From: Paracamarosporium sp. OC-R06-R3
Lineage: Eukaryota; Ascomycota; Dothideomycetes; Pleosporales; Didymosphaeriaceae
Length of the DNA stretch: 29,457 nt
NCBI GenBank assembly: GCA_019828545.1
Contig: JACVRA010000143.1
Coordinates: forward strand, 1-29,457
Reading direction: 5' to 3'
The translations under genes and the position numbers were made by a program. Under the pieces are notes generated by a model. It had not been told where the DNA came from. It did not search any database and was given only the letters and a program-made list of their open reading frames with translations. How positions within the stretch are numbered: position 1 is the stretch's first letter; each line of letters begins with the position of its first letter. Of the stretch, positions 11,162 through 21,977 are shown piece after piece.

Positions 11162-12378
11162 ATGAACACGATTGTCCGCGTGGGCATCATCGGGTAAGGT
11201 CACGTGATTGCGACAAATCTATCGTTGGAAGCTGATCTCTTGGTGTAGGTGCGGTGAAATTACCCAAGTCGCCCACATTCCGACCCTCGGTTTCTTATCC
11301 GATTACTTTCAGGTCACTTACTTATGCGATGTATCGGACGGCGCCCTTGACTGCTGCCAGAAAAGAGTCATTGGCCCTAAGCCCAAGACAACACGCGACG
11401 CCGAGGAGCTTTGCGCATCGCCCGAAGTCGACGTGGTAATGATCGCCAACAGTGATGCATTTCACACACCACACATACTAGCTGGATTAAAGTCCAACAA
11501 GATTGTGTTCGTAGAAAAGCCTATGGCGCTCTGCTTGCGAGACGCGGATCTGATCATCGATGCTGAAAAACAATCATCTGGAAAGGTCATGGTCGGCTAT
11601 ATGAGGCGGTACGCTGCGGCATTTTTGGATGGGATAAGAGAGATGGGCGGCACTCAGAATGTCCGTTATGCGAGAGTGAGAGACATTGTTGGGCCCAATT
11701 CGGCCTTTGTCAGTCAATCAGGTACCTTCCCAAAGACCTTCAGCGACTACATGCCCGAAGATTCAAAAGCGCTGGCCAGCCGAACCACGGATTTCTTGGA
11801 GCAGGCATTAGCCCAGGAACTGGGGATTCCAGTGACGCCATCGACATCGTTGATGTGGCGGCATTTGGGCAGTCTCGGATCGCATGACCTAAGTGCTATG
11901 CGTGAAGTGCTGGGAATGCCAACCAAGGCATTAGGTGCATCGCTATGTGCTACATCTGGGCCACCATTTTGGAGGTGAATCTCTTCTTGCAGCAGTTTGC
12001 GACGCGGTGCATTGACAAGGCAATAGCGCTCTGTTCCAGTATCCTGACTTCGCCGTATCCTACGAGTCTGGCATCGATAAAGTCCCGCGCTTTGATGCAT
12101 CGATTGAGCTTTTTGGGGAGGAGAAAACGGTCAAAATTTGCTATGATACGCCCTATGTCAAGGGTCTCCCAACCACGATGCAGATTCGGGAGAGCGCGCC
12201 CGATGGCTCCTTCCGAGAATCGGTGGTGCGAAGGACGTATGAAGACCCGTACACGCTCGAAATGAAGGAGCTCTATGCTATTGTGACCCAAGGCAAGTCT
12301 ATCAAGACCACGCCAGAAGACGCGCGCAAGGACATTGAGATTTTCGGCATGATCATGAAGAGTGCTGAGATTCAATGA
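11162..12378 (+). CDS. Gfo/Idh/MocA family NAD(P)-dependent oxidoreductase
   Basis: Three exons: 11162-11193, 11249-11974 and 12027-12378 (introns 55 and 52 bp), giving 369 residues. The tiny first exon supplies the start of the Rossmann fold, so the nucleotide-binding motif GIIGCGEI (residues 8-15) spans the first splice. The family EKP motif is at residues 100-102 (VFVEKPMAL) with the expected catalytic/substrate Lys K101, followed by GYMRRYAAAF. The family oxidises or reduces sugars, inositols and sugar acids with tightly bound NAD(P). The substrate is not readable. It is divergent from the Zn2Cys6 regulator and shares its promoter; the MFS sugar carrier lies downstream on the same strand. 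The protein probably acts in the cytosol, as no targeting signal is visible. Confidence 0.9.
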
Positions 12379-13030
12379 CGATGCTTGGTAAATGTAGATT
12401 GTACATACTCGGCTTACTTAAACCTTGGTCCCGCGATCGGTTCTTCGGCCAGAAATAATATCAATATTCATAGTGTTTTGACAGTTGGAGCCCTCTGCGC
12501 TTCTTCACCGTCTTTACAAGCTGAACCAAGATCCGCTTATACCTTTGATGACTAGCAGTCTGAATAGAGCGCTATTAACCAGAGGGTTAGAGGATTGAAG
12601 GATTTGTGGTAACTTACTTACGTTGCCTTCATGTGATAACACAGTCCCCATCCTGCCTTGGACCAGTAGCATACCACCTATTGTGCTCATCTATCTTGAT
12701 GCAGTTCAGCCTTACGACTTTTGGAATCTAAGCTTTTAAGATCTCTAAGAGCTTCAAAAACATCGAAAAGTATATTAGTGATATACCCTGTCTGGTAACT
12801 GCACGATGGCTCTGAGACAGGAGAGAAATTATCTATGTTTTGTTTGTTTTAACTCTAACCCACACTACCTTGTCAGAGGGCGAAATTTATGTCTCTGTCC
12901 GAGGACACTCTGTATTGCTAATAGAGTCATGTTAATGGTGATGGCCTGATGCAATGAGTCGAAGGCATTCCACTGGGGAAGTACTCCGCTTGAGGCCTGG
13001 ACTGCGGGGATGAGCAGGAAATAGCGTCGT
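12379..13030. other. Intergenic, no gene seen
   Basis: Holds the 3' region of the oxidoreductase gene and the distal MFS promoter. A CTGGGGAAGTACTCCG stretch near 12972 is a weak relative of the cluster motif. Nothing else was recognised. Confidence 0.4.
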
Positions 13031-13043
13031 CCGACGCTCCCCG
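13031..13043 (-). promoter_or_regulatory. Candidate cluster operator, copy 3 (MFS promoter)
   Basis: CGGGGAGCGTCGG on the minus strand, 263 bp before the transporter ATG. A weaker relative with one extra base, CTGGGGAGTGCTCGG, lies at 13099-13113 on the plus strand, so this promoter may hold two sites. Confidence 0.65.
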
Positions 13044-13186
13044 ACAATGCCGCTCAGGCGCACTGGCCACGCCGACACTTCCCTAGCTGCAAATGTCTCT
13101 GGGGAGTGCTCGGGTCTGGGGCAACCTTGCTAGCATTCTCCTCCTCCACATAGGCTAATGCTCGTCGACTGAGAATCATGCAAGAC

Positions 13187-13194
13187 TATATATT
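13187..13194 (+). promoter_or_regulatory. TATA-like box of the MFS transporter gene
   Basis: TATATATT, 112 bp upstream of the transporter ATG. Confidence 0.45.
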
Positions 13195-13305
13195 TGTACT
13201 TCCTCTTCATGGGTGTCGATCTGCATTCGTGTCTGTGTTTGCATCTTCATTGCAGCTGCATCTGCTTACCAGCCTCTCTCATTGCATTTTTGTACTCTGT
13301 CAGTC

Positions 13306-15165
13306 ATGGTCGCAGTCGTCGTCTCTGACTCCGCAGGTGCACCCTTGACCGCCGCAGCCAAGCGGCTTCAGGCCACGAAAAAGACGGGTATTTCGGCCGT
13401 ATTTGCGAACAGAAAGGTCCTTCTGGTTGCTCTTTTCGCTTCGTACGTGAATTCGGAAACGAAGAATACATAACTAACCGTGGCAGTTTCGGTGGCCTCG
13501 AGTATGGCTATCAACAGGGTGTCATCTCCCAGGCCCTGGCCATGACGGCCTTCAAGAAAGACTTCCCCAGCATCGTCAATTCCAGTGGGTCGACGGGCTG
13601 GTTAACGTCGATTTTGCAGCTAGGAGGCTGGTTGGGTGCCCTCTCGGCCGGTGTTTTGGCCGAAGTCTTCACCCGCAAACATACCATCTTCAGCGGTGCT
13701 CTTTGGGTCATCCTGGGTTCCTTCCTTGCCGCCGGAGCCCGTAATGGCTCGTATCTTTATGCCGGTCGTTTCTTTACTGGCATCGGCGTGGGCACGCTCA
13801 GTGCTGTCGGGTAGGTTGTTCCCTGGCAATGGATCCAAGGACTTGTCTAACACACAAGCAGACCGCTATACAACGCAGAACTTGCTCCGCCGGAGATGCG
13901 AGGCTTGCTTGTTGCCCTGCAGCAGCTATCCACCACGATCGGTATCATGATCTCGTACTGGATCGGTTATGGAACCAACTACATGGGCGGCACGGGTGAG
14001 GGCCAGTCGGATTGGTCCTGGCGTCTGCCACTCCTTATTCAGGGCCTGCCAGCCATTGTATTGGCCCTGGGTGTCATCTTCCTGCTGCCCTACAGTCCCA
14101 GGATGCTCCTCAACAAGGATCGTCAAGAAGAGGCGCTGGCTACTCTGAGTTCCCTCCGAGCTCTGCCTGCTGACCACGAGCTCGTCCAGATTGAATTCTT
14201 GGAAATTAAGTCTGAAGTCCTGTTCGAGAGACGCATCTTTGACGAGCGCTTCCCCCATCTTGCAGCAGCAGCTGGTGGTAGCGTTTGGAGGAGGGAGTTT
14301 GCTCAGTATTCTAACATTTTCCGCTCCAAGGACAACTTCAAACGCGTTGCTATCGCTGGACTTATCATGTTCTTCCAGCAATGGAGCGGCATTGACGCTA
14401 TTATTTACTATGCCACGTCTATATTCCAAAGCCTAGGTCTGACTAACGGTACTACCGCTCTGCTAGCTACTGGTGTGACAGGTGTGGTCAATGTCGTAGT
14501 GACAGTCCCAGCCATCATGCTTATTGATAAGGTCGGCCGCAAGCCGCTTCTCCTTGCAGGCTCAGTTGGCATGTTCTTCTCCATGCTTGCCGTAGCCATT
14601 ATTGTGGCCAAGTGTCAACATGATTGGGCCGCACACGCCGCCGCCGGATGGGCCGCTGTAGCCATGATATGGTTCTACATCGCAAACTTTGGTTATTCGT
14701 GGGGCCCTGCCAGCTGGGTGCTCATTGCCGGTACGTATTGACCGGGCTGGAATAAATCGAGCGCATCGCTGACATTAGCCATCAGAGATATTTCCTCTTT
14801 CGATCCGTGCCAAGGGCACATCAATCGGTGCTTCCTCTAACTGGATGAACAACTTCATCGTTGCCTTCATCGTTCCTCCTATGATTAAAGGCATTGGGTG
14901 GGGCTTGTATGTCTTCTTCGCCTGCTGGCTCGCCCTGGGCGCCGTATTCGTCTGGTTTTTTGTCCCTGAAACCAAAAATAAAACCCTTGAGGAGATGGAC
15001 GTCGTTTTCGGTAGTATCACGGCCCAAAAGGATAAAGAGGCCTTTGAAGCTGTCAAGGAGGAGGTTGGGCTGAACCGCTTACTTAGGGGAGACTCGAGGG
15101 AGCATGATATGGATACTCACAAGGGGGAGAAACATGTCAGCACTGGTTACCTGGAGCATGTTTGA
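13306..15165 (+). CDS. MFS sugar transporter (sugar porter family)
   Basis: Four exons: 13306-13442, 13487-13810, 13862-14730 and 14786-15165. Introns are 44, 51 and 55 bp, giving 569 residues with the frame closed. Sugar porter signatures: FGGLEYGYQQGVIS in TM1, YLYAGRFFTGIGVG before TM4, PLYNAELAPPEMRG across the second splice, LPYSPRMLL after TM6, FFQQWSGIDAIIYYA in TM7, DKVGRKPLLLAG between TM8 and TM9, AEIFPLSIRAKG across the third splice, and PETKNKTLEEMD (about residues 504-515) after TM12. The order fits 12 membrane spans with both ends in the cytosol. It should import a sugar by proton symport or facilitated diffusion at the plasma membrane; the specific sugar is unknown. It lies between two Gfo/Idh/MocA genes, suggesting uptake of the substrate they process. 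Confidence 0.93.
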
Positions 15166-15813
15166 TTCACATGGTGTATTAAGGAGGACCACTCTTGGTG
15201 CGGCGATGGGACACTATAGCTAATGTGATTAGATTGGGTCACGGCGCCTGCGTGACGCAGATGCCCTCAACGACGATGGATGGCCCTTCTTGCGCTACTT
15301 GAACAAAATACCTAGCCAAACCATGTGTAGACAGCGTCTCCACTTTCAGAATGTAGCTATAAAACAAAGATTTGAGTGGTTTGAGTGCCTGTATTACCTA
15401 TCTTAGGGCAACACAACGTACCTAAATTTCGTTTTATCGCTGCAGCCCAGTGTTATGCTCCGTCCCCAACACCGCGCCTTGCATTTGACAGCTTCTACTT
15501 CGTGACCCGCTTCCCGACAGAAGGAAAGGTTTGCTTACACTCTGCTGTGCTAGTCTCCTGTCATATCATACCCCAGTTCGAGTGATTCTTGAAATCACTG
15601 CGTGTACTAGTAAATTTATTGCATTTATGTACTGTGTTACACTGTGGGCTGTAGAGGTACGCGAACACAACCGCATTAACGCTGAGTGGTTGATTTTCCT
15701 GAATTAATTCTCATGGAACTAAGAGAGAAAGCGGAGGTGTGGGGAAAAGAGGAGGGGCTAACAGATGCCGTTCCTGGACCCGCAATCGCTTACACTAACA
15801 TAGCTCCTCATAC
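15166..15813. other. Intergenic, no gene seen
   Basis: Short unsupported frames only. It holds the transporter 3' end and the distal promoter of the next oxidoreductase. No repeat or RNA gene was seen. Confidence 0.4.
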
Positions 15814-15826
15814 CCGATACTCCCCG
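15814..15826 (-). promoter_or_regulatory. Candidate cluster operator, copy 4 (second oxidoreductase promoter)
   Basis: CGGGGAGTATCGG on the minus strand, 124 bp before the ATG at 15950 and about 30 bp upstream of a TATA box. Confidence 0.65.
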
Positions 15827-15856
15827 GGCACTAACTTCTTCGTCTGCCCAGATGCA

Positions 15857-15865
15857 TATATAAAA
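15857..15865 (+). promoter_or_regulatory. TATA box of the second oxidoreductase gene
   Basis: TATATAAAA, 85 bp upstream of the ATG and close to the operator candidate. Confidence 0.55.
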
Positions 15866-15949
15866 AATATTGCACATGTGTAGTAAAAGGCAATCCGATC
15901 AAACTCCACCTTGCTTCTTTGTTCACAACATTCCTATTTCTGGCCCAAC

Positions 15950-17145
15950 ATGGACGCAGAGCGTGGTCTCCCGTCCCTTCGCTGGGGCATTGTAGGTAGG
16001 TAGGCCTCAATTGGATACGACAAGATTTGTCACTAACTGGACTTCTACCTGTCGCAGCCACCGGTATGATTGCGTCGTGGTTCGTTGAAGACATCCTACT
16101 ACCACGACCCGACGCCCGGGCAAACCATATCGTCACGGCCATCGGATCGTCCAGCCAAGCCAAAGCAGAAGCCTTTTCCCAAAAGCACATCCCCGCCGGG
16201 TTCGCAAAGCCTATGTGCTACGGCTCGTACGCCGAAGTGTATGCGGATCCTAACGTCGATATCATTTACGTCGCGACACCTCACGCGATGCATCGGCAAA
16301 ATTGCCTCGACGCGATCCACGCAGGGAAGCATGTGCTGTGTGAAAAACCATTTACGCTAAATGCGGCTGAAGCTAAGGAAGTAATTCAAGCAGCAAGGAA
16401 TAAAGGTGTTTTTATCATGGAAGGAATGTGGACGCGATTCTTCCCACTCGTTAACACACTACATCGAATTTTGCACGTCGAAAAGAGAATTGGTGAAGTG
16501 CGGCGGACCTTCTGCGACTTCGGTCTTGATATGCCCTTGGCCAATCTCCCCGCAACGTCGCGGCTGAAAGATCCAGCTCTTGGTGCCGGCTCGCTACTCG
16601 ACATTGGCATTTATTCGCTGACTTGGGGACTTTTGACGTTAGAAAGCGAAGTTGGGAAGCCAGAGGTGCCAGTGCTTTCGAGCGCGCAGACGCTTTCGGA
16701 TGGAATCGATGTCTCCTCTTCTATGCTGCTCTTTTATCCCTCGACGGGTCGGCACGGCGTTCTCACTTGCACGACATTGCATGCGACGGAGCGCGTCTTT
16801 TGCCGAATAGAAGGCAGTACAGGAACAGTGTTCGTCAGCGGTGCCACGGCCTCGATGCCAGACACTATCACCGTCGTACCCAAGCCCGCCGATGCGGGAA
16901 ACGACATGGGGGATAAGAGAGCAGAAACCGAAGATGCGAACTTGAAGAAACAAGTGCTCACTTTTACCGAGAGTTCCCCCACCGCAAAGGGGTTCTATTA
17001 CGAGGCGGATCATGTTGCGTTGAGGCTGGCTGAGGGCCACACGGAGAGCAACATCATGCCCTTGGATGAAACATTGCGGGTGTTGGAAATCTTGGATCGG
17101 GTTCGAAAGCAGGGTGGCGCAAAATTCCCCCAGGATTCAGCCTAG
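15950..17145 (+). CDS. Gfo/Idh/MocA oxidoreductase, dihydrodiol/D-xylose dehydrogenase type
   Basis: Two exons: 15950-15995 and 16058-17145 (intron 62 bp), giving 377 residues. The Rossmann motif LRWGIVATGMIASWFVEDIL (residues 10-29) spans the splice. EKP is at residues 111-113 (HVLCEKPFTL) with K112. VFIMEGMWTRFFP and GAGSLLDIGIYSL are typical of the dimeric dihydrodiol dehydrogenase branch, which includes NADP-dependent D-xylose 1-dehydrogenases of filamentous fungi. The expected reaction is oxidation of an aldose to its lactone, or a related sugar oxidation, with NADP. The branch is recognised by pattern; the exact sugar is inference. It closes the cluster on the plus strand behind the transporter and has its own TATA box and operator candidate. 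Confidence 0.9.
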
Positions 17146-17261
17146 AAGCCGTATTCGTCTTGCGAATGGGGGGCGTTGTGATGATGTTTACATTATAACA
17201 GGGGTTTGGGATTCATAGAGAGGAAAATGATATCAATATAAGGGCTAAACAGCATGCTAGA

Positions 17262-18224
17262 CTAAATCAAGTTACACAAACTGTAAACTGGCTAAGGATA
17301 TTTTTCCTCACAGCACTTTTGTCGGCTGTCATACCCAGAGCATACCCGTGCATCCAACCTTCAAGCGCTTCTCAACATCTACTTGTCGCTCTGTTCTTCT
17401 ATGCCACCGTTCTGTGGAACTTGTGGCAGATGCCCTCTTTTTCATCCTCCAGTCGTGACATCGACACGGCTATGTTCGGCATCAAGGCTGCAGCAATGCT
17501 TTTAGAAGAACATGAGAAAATAGAATATGTCAATTCGAATCCAAATAGATACAAACTTGAGACTTTTGGAGGCATATATAAGCATAACCTGTTTCGGTGG
17601 CTAAACAAACTCATCTAAACGGACGCACGGCATGTGCCAACCGATCTGTATCCAGCTGATACGGACATGACATCCGAGGCGCCTGGTCTAAGGCTATGGA
17701 ATAAGCGGAAGGACAGCAAGTATGTTTTTTGATATTAATAGCCAGCAGCTGACATGGTCTAAAATCGTGTCGCTGGCAGCCCTAAGCTAGTCTGCGTGCT
17801 TTTCAGCGTGCTCAGATGACAGGTCATCGTACCTACAATCCCCAGACTGGAGCAGGTTGCATTAACTCTCTGCCAAACATTTCTTCTTCGTCGGGCAATA
17901 AATTATGGGACAGCTACTGAACAAGACCGATATATCGGCTACCGTCTCGTCGGAGCATCATTCCTGGAGCAAATTCAACCACTGCGAGACAATACTAAAA
18001 CTGCCCAGGAATCATCGGAATAACCCATAGACAACGTGCTCAAAATCCACAATGGAAATTTTGGCTAAATAGATATCGATAAGCCGGCGGTGCAAGGTAT
18101 CAGTATGACCGTAGGGCGTGGAAAGTCAACCGTAATGAAAGCGATTCTCGATGAGCCTCCACAATACGAAAGAAAGATCCACATATCGAATATCGATATC
18201 GCATGGTGTGAGCAAGAGTTCTAG
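17262..18224 (+). pseudogene. ABCC (MRP-type) ABC transporter relic
   Basis: Pieces of one ABCC protein can be followed in order but in different frames. The TMD0/L0 region is at about 17262-17618 (SSASQHLLVALFFYATVLWNLW, then MFGIKAAAMLLEEHEKIEYV and IYKHNLFRWLNKLI), followed after a stop by PTDLYPADTDM (about 17640-17730). A remnant of the first core membrane domain (LCQTFLLRRAINY, EQDRYIGYRL) is at about 17810-17960. A first nucleotide-binding domain start is at about 18080-18224: ISMTVGRGKSTVMKAILDE, then IHISNIDIAWCEQEF and a stop. The Walker A has lost residues (GRGKST instead of GxxGxGKST). Most of TMD1 and everything after NBD1 are missing. Family members are about 1,400-1,500 residues, so this is a heavily deleted, non-functional relic. 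Confidence 0.75.
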
Positions 18225-19879
18225 CTCATGATAAGAATTTAATAGTAATCGTTGTTGCATAAAGCTAACCAAAGCATCGGATTCTCAGAGGTAATCGAGA
18301 CGAAAAATCGGAAGTAAGGAATTGTTACTGAGTGGTAAGCAGAGACAGCGTGTGATAACAGTCGATACATAAGCACTGTGCTACAGTCGAAAGGACATAT
18401 GCGAGATTCTTGCAATTGGGTATCAGTTGGGGTCAATGATCCAAGGCGAAAAGACGTCACGTGAGTAGCTTTAAGCCAGAGCCCAGCATGATTGAGGAGG
18501 TAGCAGGCCAGATATTTCATTTACAGCTACGGTTGTTAAACTCAGAAAGATCTATAGATCTCTTCCTTCCGCACGCTTCCAATATTGCGCGTCGCATCAG
18601 TTAGCCATGCTCGGAGGACCCTGCGATTGGAGTCGACGCAGGGTCTTTGCAAATTTGCTGAGAGAGCACCCGTCCAGATGACAGACGATAGTGCAATTCT
18701 TCAGTCCCGTGGCATGCAATTTGTCAGCAAATCCAAGAGGCCAGCGGGCGGTGCGGCATATCAGGATCGGATCTAAGTGTACTAGCGCGAGGTCGAAGCA
18801 GCGACAAGCTTTTCTGAAAGTCCCCGGGGGCCCGGCGAACAGGGTGCTCGGTGGCGCCGGCTCGGTCCCGCTCGCACGAAGACTTCACGAGAGCACTTGG
18901 GTCTAGGTCGTCCAAGTCACAGTGCGGACTCACCAAAGCGGATCTGATGGAACTGGAGAGATTGTGATGCCCGATGCACGTCACAAAGTATATTGGCATG
19001 CTAATGAGATCTACACAAGCCCTGGGTGCAGATATGCGGTTAGGATCTTCGGTAGCAAAGATATACAACATGTTCAAGTACGGTACTGATGGGGCAAAGG
19101 TCACCCCACAGGAGTCGTGTCTCGCTAAGCACGCTGGTGGATGACTCGGATGACGACTGATGAGCAATACATGGAGGTCCACCAGCCATGCGTGCTTGCC
19201 AGAGTATCAACGAGAAGGATATATCGAATTAGTAGCGTGACAAAACCAGACGTCGATACAGATGTGCATGTAGTATCAAAGTTGTGAACGCGTATCCAGC
19301 CGTTGTATCCGTGAAGGTTGTGGGTTGACGGGTCCGTGGCGATGACATCGGTGGCCCCTGCGCTCGCTTAAGCGGACAGCCCCGGCCCTTTATGACGTCG
19401 CAGCCGTCATCGCAAAGCACCGCATGCAGCCTTTTACCGGCACAAGCATTCTACTGGCGCGCGAAGCTTCCGGCGCGCCGCAACAAGCCCTGATGGCGCT
19501 GATAAATGCGGCGCTTGTGCGAACATCCGGCGAGGATAAGCACTGATCGTCGTCCGAGGCCGCGCCTGTCTCCTCTACAACAAAAGTCGGTCACGGCGCT
19601 GTTTCACTCGCCCATCCTTAGCATCCGTCGACGTCCCCTGTGGCTGCCCGTAACACAGTCGTCATTGCCTCCACTGGTCTTGCAAGCAAACATTCCAAGA
19701 CTCCGTACCTCACGTACTACAACTGCCATCCAGCCACCCAGGGTCTCTCCCCAACGCAGTTCCATCTTCACGCTCCCCGCCTACGTGTACTCGCGCGCCG
19801 TCATCGACCAGCCGCTTTCAGCTTCCCTTATATTCCTCTGTTTTAACGTGCCGGGCATATTCTTCATACTTCACACACC
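18225..19879. other. Intergenic region with no supported gene
   Basis: No frame with family resemblance on either strand. A perfect 9-bp inverted repeat with an 11-base loop lies at 18617-18645. The right part (about 19370-19870) is richer in GC and pyrimidines and is probably the promoter and leader of the membrane protein gene at 19880. Confidence 0.45.
18617..18645. repeat. Perfect 9-bp inverted repeat (hairpin)
   Basis: GACCCTGCG at 18617-18625 and its reverse complement CGCAGGGTC at 18637-18645, with an 11-base loop. No run of T follows, and there is no adjacent intact gene. It could be chance or an operator-like site; function unknown. Confidence 0.4.
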
Positions 19880-21025
19880 ATGGCTGTAATATGGGGTCTC
19901 GACTTGAAGGAGATGCAGTGGGGGAAGTTCAAGAACAGCTACATGTGGAACACTGAGTACCACCTTCGCCGGACGAAGTTCATCGTGTACCAGATAGCCA
20001 TGATCTTCTGCGTCGTGAGCGAGAGTTTAGGCACGGCAGCGCTTAGTGGTATGACTTGTCCAGTTATTCCTTTCAGGATATGTTACTGACAGCGCATAGA
20101 TTACGTTGACCAGCAAGACTTCGTTTCGTCGCACTCGCCAGGCGCCACTGTCCACAATAACAACTTCGTCGGTATCGCGTCCTACAACATCTTCGTTGGC
20201 ATCTACGTAGCCACTATCTTCGGCTCGGCCTTCTTCTTCGATCTCTTCTGGCCCGAACGCCACGAATCCAAGTCCGTCAAGATTGCATGGCGCGTGTGCT
20301 CCATTCTCGCATGCATCTTCACCCTCTCTGCTGCAATCGCATACACAGTCATCCTCGCGACCAAGTCCGCATACGTTACTGGCACCGATGCGGCAACTGC
20401 CTCAGCGCTACTTGCCGAATACGGGGGTAGCCCTATGAGGTACCGTGACAACGGACGCGCAATTGCGAGCGTCGTATTTCTGTGGCCGGGCATGATCGCT
20501 ACATTCGCTAGGTTTGTTACTCCATCCGCTGGTTATACTATGCATATTAACCCCAACAGCACTGCACTTCTCTGGCATTCACTTAACCACATCGACATCT
20601 ACGGCCCCAAGTCTACGCATGCTCGCACACGCGACGACATCGGCACCAGCTCCACCGAAAAACCCATTGTAAACGGCAGCGCGGCCGACACACCCACCGC
20701 CCCCTCGCCTACTCACGCGCGTCCCAACAGCAGGAACGTGCAGTCCACCGACGGCACCCACTCATCAGTTTAGGAATCTCAGATGGACGCAGCCCACGCA
20801 GAAGCGAGCGCCAACATGGAGCGGAACCAAGAGCTCACAAGGATTGCTGCCGGGGACGCCCCCTCAGAGCCCACGACAGCTTCAGAGTATGTCACGGCGG
20901 CGGAGTATCGTTCCACCAACAACAATATTGAAATGTACGATATGTCGGTTACGAAGAGCATGAATAGTTTACGCGGTCTGTACGAGGCGTCTGGCTTGCC
21001 GAAAGGGATTTCGAGATCCCTGTGA
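19880..21025 (+). CDS. Multi-pass membrane protein, function unknown
   Basis: The first exon (19880-20048) and a 51-bp intron (20049-20099) are clear, and the second exon continues from 20100. A further 48-bp segment, 20512-20559, has GT...AG ends but no stop and is divisible by three; removing it joins MIATFA to STALLWHSLNH, which reads better. Without more splicing the frame ends at 20773. A 45-bp GT...AG segment (20738-20782) contains that stop, and splicing it joins in frame to a well-formed coding tail ending at 21025, giving 333 residues. This is the model given here. Membrane spans: about 33-55 (KFIVYQIAMIFCVVSESLG), NIFVGIYVATIFGSAFFFDLFW, ILACIFTLSAAIAYTVILA and IASVVFLWPGMIATFA. The C-terminal tail is hydrophilic, rich in Ser, Thr and Pro. 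I do not recognise a named family; it resembles conserved fungal hypothetical membrane proteins. The 3' end is uncertain. Confidence 0.65.
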
Positions 21026-21807
21026 GAATTGCATTGGTATGGTTTTGCATTAATACCCCGATGGATGGATATATGCGGCGTTGGGGGGTTAGGCTTGGGT
21101 TTGGATTCGGGCATTACTGGCCTGGTTGTAATACTTAGTAGCATGCCTGCATGGGCGTAGAAAGAAAATGCGATGTAATATCCTTCATAAGTATTTCTTG
21201 CTAGGTGTGGAATGGTGGGATGTTGTGATTCGGATTGGTTTCATGTATTTCCGATGTGAAGTGTTGCACGATAATGTGTGCGTGGCGAGCAGTGTCTATC
21301 TGCTTTCGATCTACGAGTTGATCTACCCTGCTGGTACCATGTGGTGAATCAGACTCGTTCACACGTATCGTACGCGTGGCTTTCTCCCTCCTCCCTCCTC
21401 ACCCTCATCGTACATATTTCACTCCCTTTGTACTAAGCAACTTATAGCATGCTTTACCCAAGAAAAGCATATACACCACACACGATGTTCTATTGATACC
21501 GGCTTCATCACCACTCACCTTGGTCCTCCCTGCTCCCTAGTCCCTACTCCCACCACGCGAGACTTGCGTCCAGATCTGGACCCAACCCCAGTCTAGTATA
21601 TGTTCATTCCTGCCTGCCGTGTGCCGTATTCTTGCTATTTCTTTGTTTCTTCGTCTGTTGGTGTGCTGGTATGTTGGGTAGTGTGGGTGGGAATGGAGAC
21701 GCGGCATAGTGGTGTGTTTGTGTTTATGTTGAATAGAGGAGAGGAGGGGAGAGAATAGTAGTTGAGCTGGGCGAAGGGGGACAGAGGTGAGTAATCCACT
21801 CGTGTCT
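21026..21807. other. Intergenic, low-complexity pyrimidine-rich parts
   Basis: No gene supported. CT-rich stretches occur near 21385-21410. A minus-strand open frame at 21537-21815 is rich in His, Ser and Arg and looks like translated low-complexity DNA rather than a protein. Confidence 0.45.
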
Positions 21808-21977
21808 TCACTCATTCACTCACTTACACAGTTCATTCACCAGCCCACCATCCCACCCACATCATATCTATATTATTATATATACCTTATATATACTTTC
21901 TAAGTAGTCTTTCTATCACCGAATCAAACAAAAATCCGTAATAGGGTTCTTTGAGCCGGGCTTCGAAGTGGCTTTCA
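21808..21977 (+). repeat. Dispersed direct repeat, copy A
   Basis: This matches 29290-29457 in the same orientation. The last 63 bases (21915-21977) match the other copy at 59 of 63 positions, and all four differences are C/T or G/A transitions. The first part is a looser match of CTCATTCACTCA-type pyrimidine-rich sequence followed by TATATA-rich sequence. The class of element is not identified; no coding capacity was seen. Confidence 0.75.

Noticed and set aside
18239..18520. 93-residue minus-strand frame next to the ABCC relic
   Set aside because: No family resemblance, no promoter or splice context; likely chance.
18829..18846. GC-rich CCCCGGGGGCCCGG stretch as another cluster operator
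   Set aside because: It contains CGGGGA in reverse complement (read as CCCGGGGAC) but lacks the second TCGG half, and has no intact gene nearby.
21537..21815. 92-residue minus-strand frame
   Set aside because: It translates pyrimidine-rich low-complexity DNA (His/Ser/Pro/Arg rich) and runs into the dispersed repeat; no gene signals.
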